DNA of 64,000 nt. Source: Styela clava. Taxonomy: Eukaryota; Chordata; Ascidiacea; Stolidobranchia; Styelidae. Position 1 is the stretch's first letter, and every line of letters starts with the position of its first letter. The position numbers and the translations under genes were made by a program. Location: positions 26,970,001 to 27,034,000 of the forward strand of contig NC_135251.1 in NCBI RefSeq assembly GCF_964204865.1, in the 5' to 3' direction. The notes below the pieces were generated by a model. That model saw only the letters and a list, made by a program, of their open reading frames with translations. It had not been told where the DNA came from and searched no databases. Positions 58,717 through 64,000 of this stretch are shown here, in pieces.

Positions 58717-61700
58717 GTGAGTGTCTTATTCATTATTGATTGGTAGGTGTAGATGATTTTTAGGAACCTTGAAAGAAGAAACTTGGTGACTTTATCATGA
58801 TTGAAAATGTGTGATATCGATATCTGAACAATATTCTATTTCGACTGTTTTTTGAAATATAAATTGAGATTCATTTTTGTAAAAAACCTATCAGATATGA
58901 CTTATCTTAGCCTTCTATCTTGTTGTAAAATTTTGTCTGTTCAAAAATTACATCGATTCATCTCCCAACTGCTTTTTAAATGCTGGAGAATAAGGAAAAA
59001 AAAATAAAAACAAAGTCCAATTGAGAATGTTATCTATGAACTAAGAGCTTAAGCCATTTATGTCAGGAAATACGTTTGATATCGGTTCTATGTGGTAAGT
59101 GTGCAGCTGGACTCTTGGCTCACATGTGGTAGTCAGTGTTGTTGTATATCGTAGTTCAGTTTTCTTAAAATTCTCAAAATCACATATGTTGAAATCAATC
59201 CCAGTTGAAAAACATTGTTCTGCTTTCAGCAAGTCATGACGGATATTGGAAAAGTACAGTTCCAGTTACATGACTCTAGCCAAACATGGTGTTTTGTGCA
59301 GTTTTTTGTCTGATCTAACTCAACCTTCACAGAATATGAATTATTCATAGCATTGCGATGCACTTTTGTTTTCTTTTACCACTTGAATGACTAAATATGT
59401 CTGGGTCAGACAACTCATGAGGAAATATGTGGCCTAGTAATATTAATGCAAGAACCACACTACCATGAACACAGACAAAGAAGTATATTATGACATCTTA
59501 AATATAAGTTATTAGTACCAATGATGTAATTTCTATATTTTTCACATTTCGACAGATGGACGAATGCTGTGGAGTTTAATTTCATTTTGAATCCCTCAGT
59601 ATGTCTGTGTTGGGTGAAGTTGTTTATTCTTTGGTTCTTAAATAGAATATTGCTGTCCCAGGGAATGGTATTTATCATTATCTGTGACATTTTGTACCCT
59701 GCACAGCAATATAACAAACAGTTCTGAGAATAAAACGACAGTAGAAGATTATTGACAATAATCCACACAGGCGTCAATCTAGCAACAGAACACTGTTGCT
59801 ATCTTTTGTGGTAGATATAGTTTGCAAGTCATGACATGCCACACTCTTGGATAGTCAATACATGTATTTGCTTTGCATGTCATGGCTTGCAGAAGATGTC
59901 TGTGGCAAGAATTTGTCCAAGGGAGCGAGTATGAATAACATACATTTTTATATGGCCCATTATATTGTATGATTAGTTTACGACAAAAATTTGACCAAAC
60001 ATGTCTGGTCTTGTCTATTTGAGTTTGAGAATTCAACATTGTGTGGTCTGATTCTGTTTGATTAAGTCTTATGGGTAGATGTTTAGTGTGTTACTATGTA
60101 CCTGTGCCTGTGTGTGTAGGCTACATCAATTTTTTTCTACGCAAATGTATCACTATCTAGTATGGTTTCTATTGACATGTTTACCCTTTGTGAATAGTTG
60201 ACATGATATTTAATTTTATTAATCGAGATGATATGCGTTTTGCATTCCATTGACTGTACCACAAATATATTGATGAATTTTATGTTGTAAATATAATCAT
60301 ATTTTTTGACATTAAAAAATTTTATGCCTTATTTTCTTATGTGGATGAATATTTGATAAGGCACATGTCGTCCGATTTAAAAGGAAAATGGCATACGGTC
60401 AAGTGGGTATTTCCCTATTTGCGTTTACGAAAATATCCGTCTACGTATGCGATTACGTCATTCGAGATTTGATATGGTTTATGTATGCAACCTCAGACAG
60501 AATCGGAAAGGATGCGACCGACTGTACTTTGGCCTCCATTCAAAATTAGGCCCTGGGGCGTTTTCCAGACCCGGTGCACTTTCAAGTTGGCTTTGCATTG
60601 AATTCCTATGACTCATTGTTGAAATTTTCAGGAAATAATAAACAAATTCGAATACCGTATTTTTTACCAAATTAGCTTTTTTAATGTTATTGTCCCTTAA
60701 TTTCACATTTCCATCAAATAATCTGAGGAAAATAATGAACAATTTCGAATACCATATTTTTTTACCAAATTGACTTTCTAATGTTATTGTCCCTTAATTT
60801 CACATTTCCATCAAATAATCTGACTATATGAAAATAAAAAATGATAAATTATAAAACATATCATGTTGAATAAATGCTTTCATATTCTAGATTCAGATTA
60901 TGCTTAAACAAGGATAAAAAGGACTCGTTCATGTTGCAGCTATTAACCACATGCTATTAGAAATTTCTTTCCAACGATATTAGCGTTTGGTCGTTATTAT
61001 GTAATTTCATTCGGGTTTCCGGCAATTGCGGAATATTGTCCTTAAATGTGCCGTGGGAAAATTAAATTATGTGAAAATTGAAAAATAAGGTTACGGTGCT
61101 GTAACTTAACGAGACCATCTAGCTGTCTCAAAGTTCTTTCAGTATTTGCATATGTTTGCTGCTCTCACTTTACATGAAATATTGATTTTCGATGCCATTG
61201 TATGTTTCCATTTCGATTATGCATTGCCGTCTGCTATTCGTTGTTAAAATAGTTAAAGTTAGTTCTTTGCGAGGTATAACGTGCCACAATCTTCAAAAAT
61301 CAATTTTATTTTTTAAAGTGGTTCATGCGTATAATATAGCATATGGATTTTTTCGATCTTGGCTTGCGGTAGTTGTCGCACATTGTAAAAATATCGAGCA
61401 TGTAGGCGAGTTTTGTGATCGTTTTAATCGTGGTTACGCTTTTTTTTATACAATTTCGCGTGTGGTATACTGATATATTTATTGGCATTTCTCTTTAGAG
61501 CAAGCGAAGGTGTGTGGTTGCTTCCGTTCTGTCTAATTGTGATTGTCGCCTTCGCATCCGGTTAGTCGTCTGTTCTCTTTCCTTCAGTATTGTGTATCCG
61601 ATCGCTGGTCGTGATACTGATCACTTTTGAAATCAACGATGCTTGCTTATAACTGATTTTATCTTCCCCGACATGAATATTTACTGAAAGATTTCTTTCT

Positions 61701-64000
61701 AATTAAGTTGTTTTTGAATACTTTTCCCAATCAGAAACGTCGTCCATGTACCCCGAACTTTACTTTGTAACCTCCTAAAAAACGGGTATTAAATTGTTGA
61801 ACGACAACATTTTGATATCGATAAAAAAAACATTACTTTATCCAATATTTGTTGCCGAATATGGAAGAACACATTGTGTTTATAATAATATTTTTTATTT
61901 CTTGAACATGTTGACTTACCAACACTGTTATCTTTGTTCGTCAGTAAATATTATCGACATAAAATTCTCTAGTCAGGGTTATTTTTGTTTTCTTCTGCAT
62001 CCAATATCTATTTCTTCCTCGTGCCATTGTGGTAAAACGATTTCGGTTTCTACTTACTCGAAAGACGCTGTTTTGCATATACGCAAAAATACCATGTCTT
62101 GTTGTCAAATGTCCGGCGTCTTTTGAGGGAAGACTTCCGTGACCGACTTCTCGGTAGACCCCCTCCCCCTTTCACGTTTAAAAAATTTTCGCGAGGCAAA
62201 TATCGGACCGTTCGTTGCATTATATTACATTGATTAGAGTGGCCGGCGGATACAAATTTGGGATTCCATTGTAATCAATTTCACGGGGAAGCGCATGTCC
62301 TTATTATTCGTTTCGGTTCTGTAAATCAATCCAACGCTATATTGATTTCCAAGTATTGTTTTTGGCACGATACAATTCTGCGGCGGATTTTACATGGTCC
62401 ACGGTTGATTCATGCAAATATTCTAAATATAAAATGCTTTAATTTAAATTTACTTCACCGTAAGAGCTGATTGGGCCTGATGTATTTGAAAATATTAGAT
62501 GGGCTTTTCTGACTGTTTTCTGATATTAGAATCTTACTCGTGGGCGCCAAATAGCATGGTTTATATAAATCAGTGGTATTAAAAGTATGTTTTTAACAAG
62601 TAGAATAAATAAAACTATTTATTTTTCTACAAATGTTACATTACAATTTCAAAGAAAAACAAATTATTACGGGATGGACACCTCTAGTCTAATATTTTAC
62701 CAGTCATTTCGTACCTATTTCCACTTAACTCAATGGGCCGTGTTTGGTACATTTGTTGAATTTGTTGAATGATTGTTTATTTTTATTTACTTTCGTTAGG
62801 TTTCGTGTTGGTCAGTTGTGTACATTTGTTTACACTACTTTAAATTACTCTCATATAGTGTTTGCGAGAAGTAAAAACCAATTTTTCACACAGTAGCGCA
62901 ATATCTTTTTTAAAAATTACGTAATATGGCTGTCAAAGTAAGATTTGTTACGCCCTCGTATCATTTTTCGCACTTTGACGATGAATGGAAGATTACTTTG
63001 CTGAGTTCCATTCGCTATCGTGAAAGTGCTAGTATTAAATACAGCGTATGTGGCTGCGAAGATTAATCATAAAGTTAAAACGACGGGCCATTAATATGTC
63101 TTTAGTTATATCCCACTATTCTTCTCATATTAGATTTATATCAAACTAACGTTCTATATGGCTTCCAAATATTCTCCTGAGCAGGAAGACATTAAAATGC
63201 CATCTTGCGATTTTGTACTCTCGTTGATTAATATCGAAACTGCAATCAACATATTGCAATGTGTATTCCCAAATTATAAAATAATGGTTTCGCGACACAG
63301 GTTAGTTTTCGTATTTTTATGGATATTTAAAATAGCGCTGTTAAAAATTGTGATGTTATGTTGTAATAGATAAAAGTCGGTCCTGTCCAACCGTAGAGTA
63401 CTACTATAGGTGCAAAAATCACACATATTGAGAGGGTAGTTTCTGCTCAAATGCAACGCGAGTTTTTTTGAGAGCACACTTTCAACGCGCGAATCTGCAT
63501 TTGCTCTTACTCGGCAGATGATAAATTGTTTGTTGAAATGTATTGTATATGTTGGCCATGCGTCGATCATATCCGATTTTGCATGATTCGACGTTCATAG
63601 TACACAAATTTAAACACGCCAGGCGAGATAGATTTATAAAATATCTTGCGTGATTGTTTTATCAATTGCCCACGCTTAAACCTATCGTATCTTGCTGAAA
63701 CTCGACACTCGCCGGGTTATCGTCTGACAGCGTCTGGCTGTTGGCGAAGCGCGGCAAATGAGAGGGTGGCAGGTCTGAGCTTGTCCGATAAAGCCTTTTT
63801 CGCCTGCCGGCTGGCTGATACGTTTGTTTTTGTACGATATTCGTCTGTTCTGTAGTAAATAGCGCGTTCCTCTCGAGTTGAAATGTGCTCAGGCCGCAAT
63901 TACGTAGCCAAACGTGGCATTCTATTTTTTCTTTTCTACAGCCCCTCTCAGAATTCTTCATGTTCGTATCTTTGTTATGTTTCGAAAATAAAATTGCTAT
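58717..64000 (+). other. Probable long intron of the Pellino gene
   Basis: I found no exon matching the next Pellino segment and no other recognisable gene. ORFs such as 59460-59777 (-), 61794-62126 (+) and 63662-63961 (-) have no known motif. Positions 63690-63830 are more GC-rich than the surroundings but unassigned. Confidence 0.5.
60631..60823 (+). repeat. Two tandem units of about 96 bp
   Basis: GGAAATAATAAACAAATTCG starts at 60631 and a slightly changed copy starts at 60727. Both end in CATCAAATAATCTGA. The units differ at a few positions, so this duplication is older than that at 29101. Confidence 0.9.

Noticed and set aside
63646..63961. Overlapping ORFs on both strands in a GC-richer patch
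   Set aside because: No motif on either strand, and overlapping frames of similar length suggest chance.

Overview
This window is animal (metazoan) nuclear DNA. It is AT-rich, its genes are split by GT-AG introns, and it carries tRNA-derived SINEs and hAT, piggyBac-like and mariner-like transposons. Pellino and FLVCR homologues place it in Metazoa. A tunicate or other marine invertebrate would fit the repeats and gene structure, but I cannot prove that from sequence alone.

Region 1 (about 0.3-22.6 kb) is a large, old, imperfect palindrome. The left arm (about 311-9040) holds an apparently intact four-exon gene on the minus strand. It encodes a predicted 350-residue protein with one membrane segment and a twice-repeated, beta-trefoil-like extracellular part that I do not recognise as a named family. 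The right arm (about 15830-22597) holds its mirror copy on the plus strand, broken by a nonsense codon, an 8-bp frameshift and loss of the start. The centre contains a roughly 1.93-kb tandem duplication, hAT fragments, a SINE and one more paralogous exon. Paralogous exons 3 and 4 lie beyond the right arm at 26.2-26.7 kb.

Region 2 (22.6-30.4 kb) is mostly repeats and relics. Region 3 (30.4-41.0 kb) is the gene-rich core. It has an intronless Sushi plus S1 protease gene (plus strand), an FLVCR-type major facilitator transporter with nine visible coding exons (minus strand, converging on the protease), and an intronless 498-codon ORF that I tentatively assign to the TOPOVIBL/TOP6BL meiotic family (plus strand).

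Region 4 (41-57.7 kb) is transposon and repeat territory: two degraded copies of a Cys-rich element, two minisatellites, SINEs, and a complete but inactivated hAT element with 8-bp target duplications. A 1.8-kb piggyBac-like element with TTAA ends sits inside its transposase gene. Region 5 (57.7-64 kb) holds the first three coding exons of a Pellino E3 ligase, which continues beyond the window.

Several insertions can be read against an empty site elsewhere in the window (opposite palindrome arm, tandem copy or paralogous repeat), so the order of events can be partly reconstructed. The genes do not form an obvious pathway. FLVCR, the TOPOVIBL-like ORF and Pellino are unrelated neighbours; the trefoil-like cluster and the protease could be secreted or surface factors.
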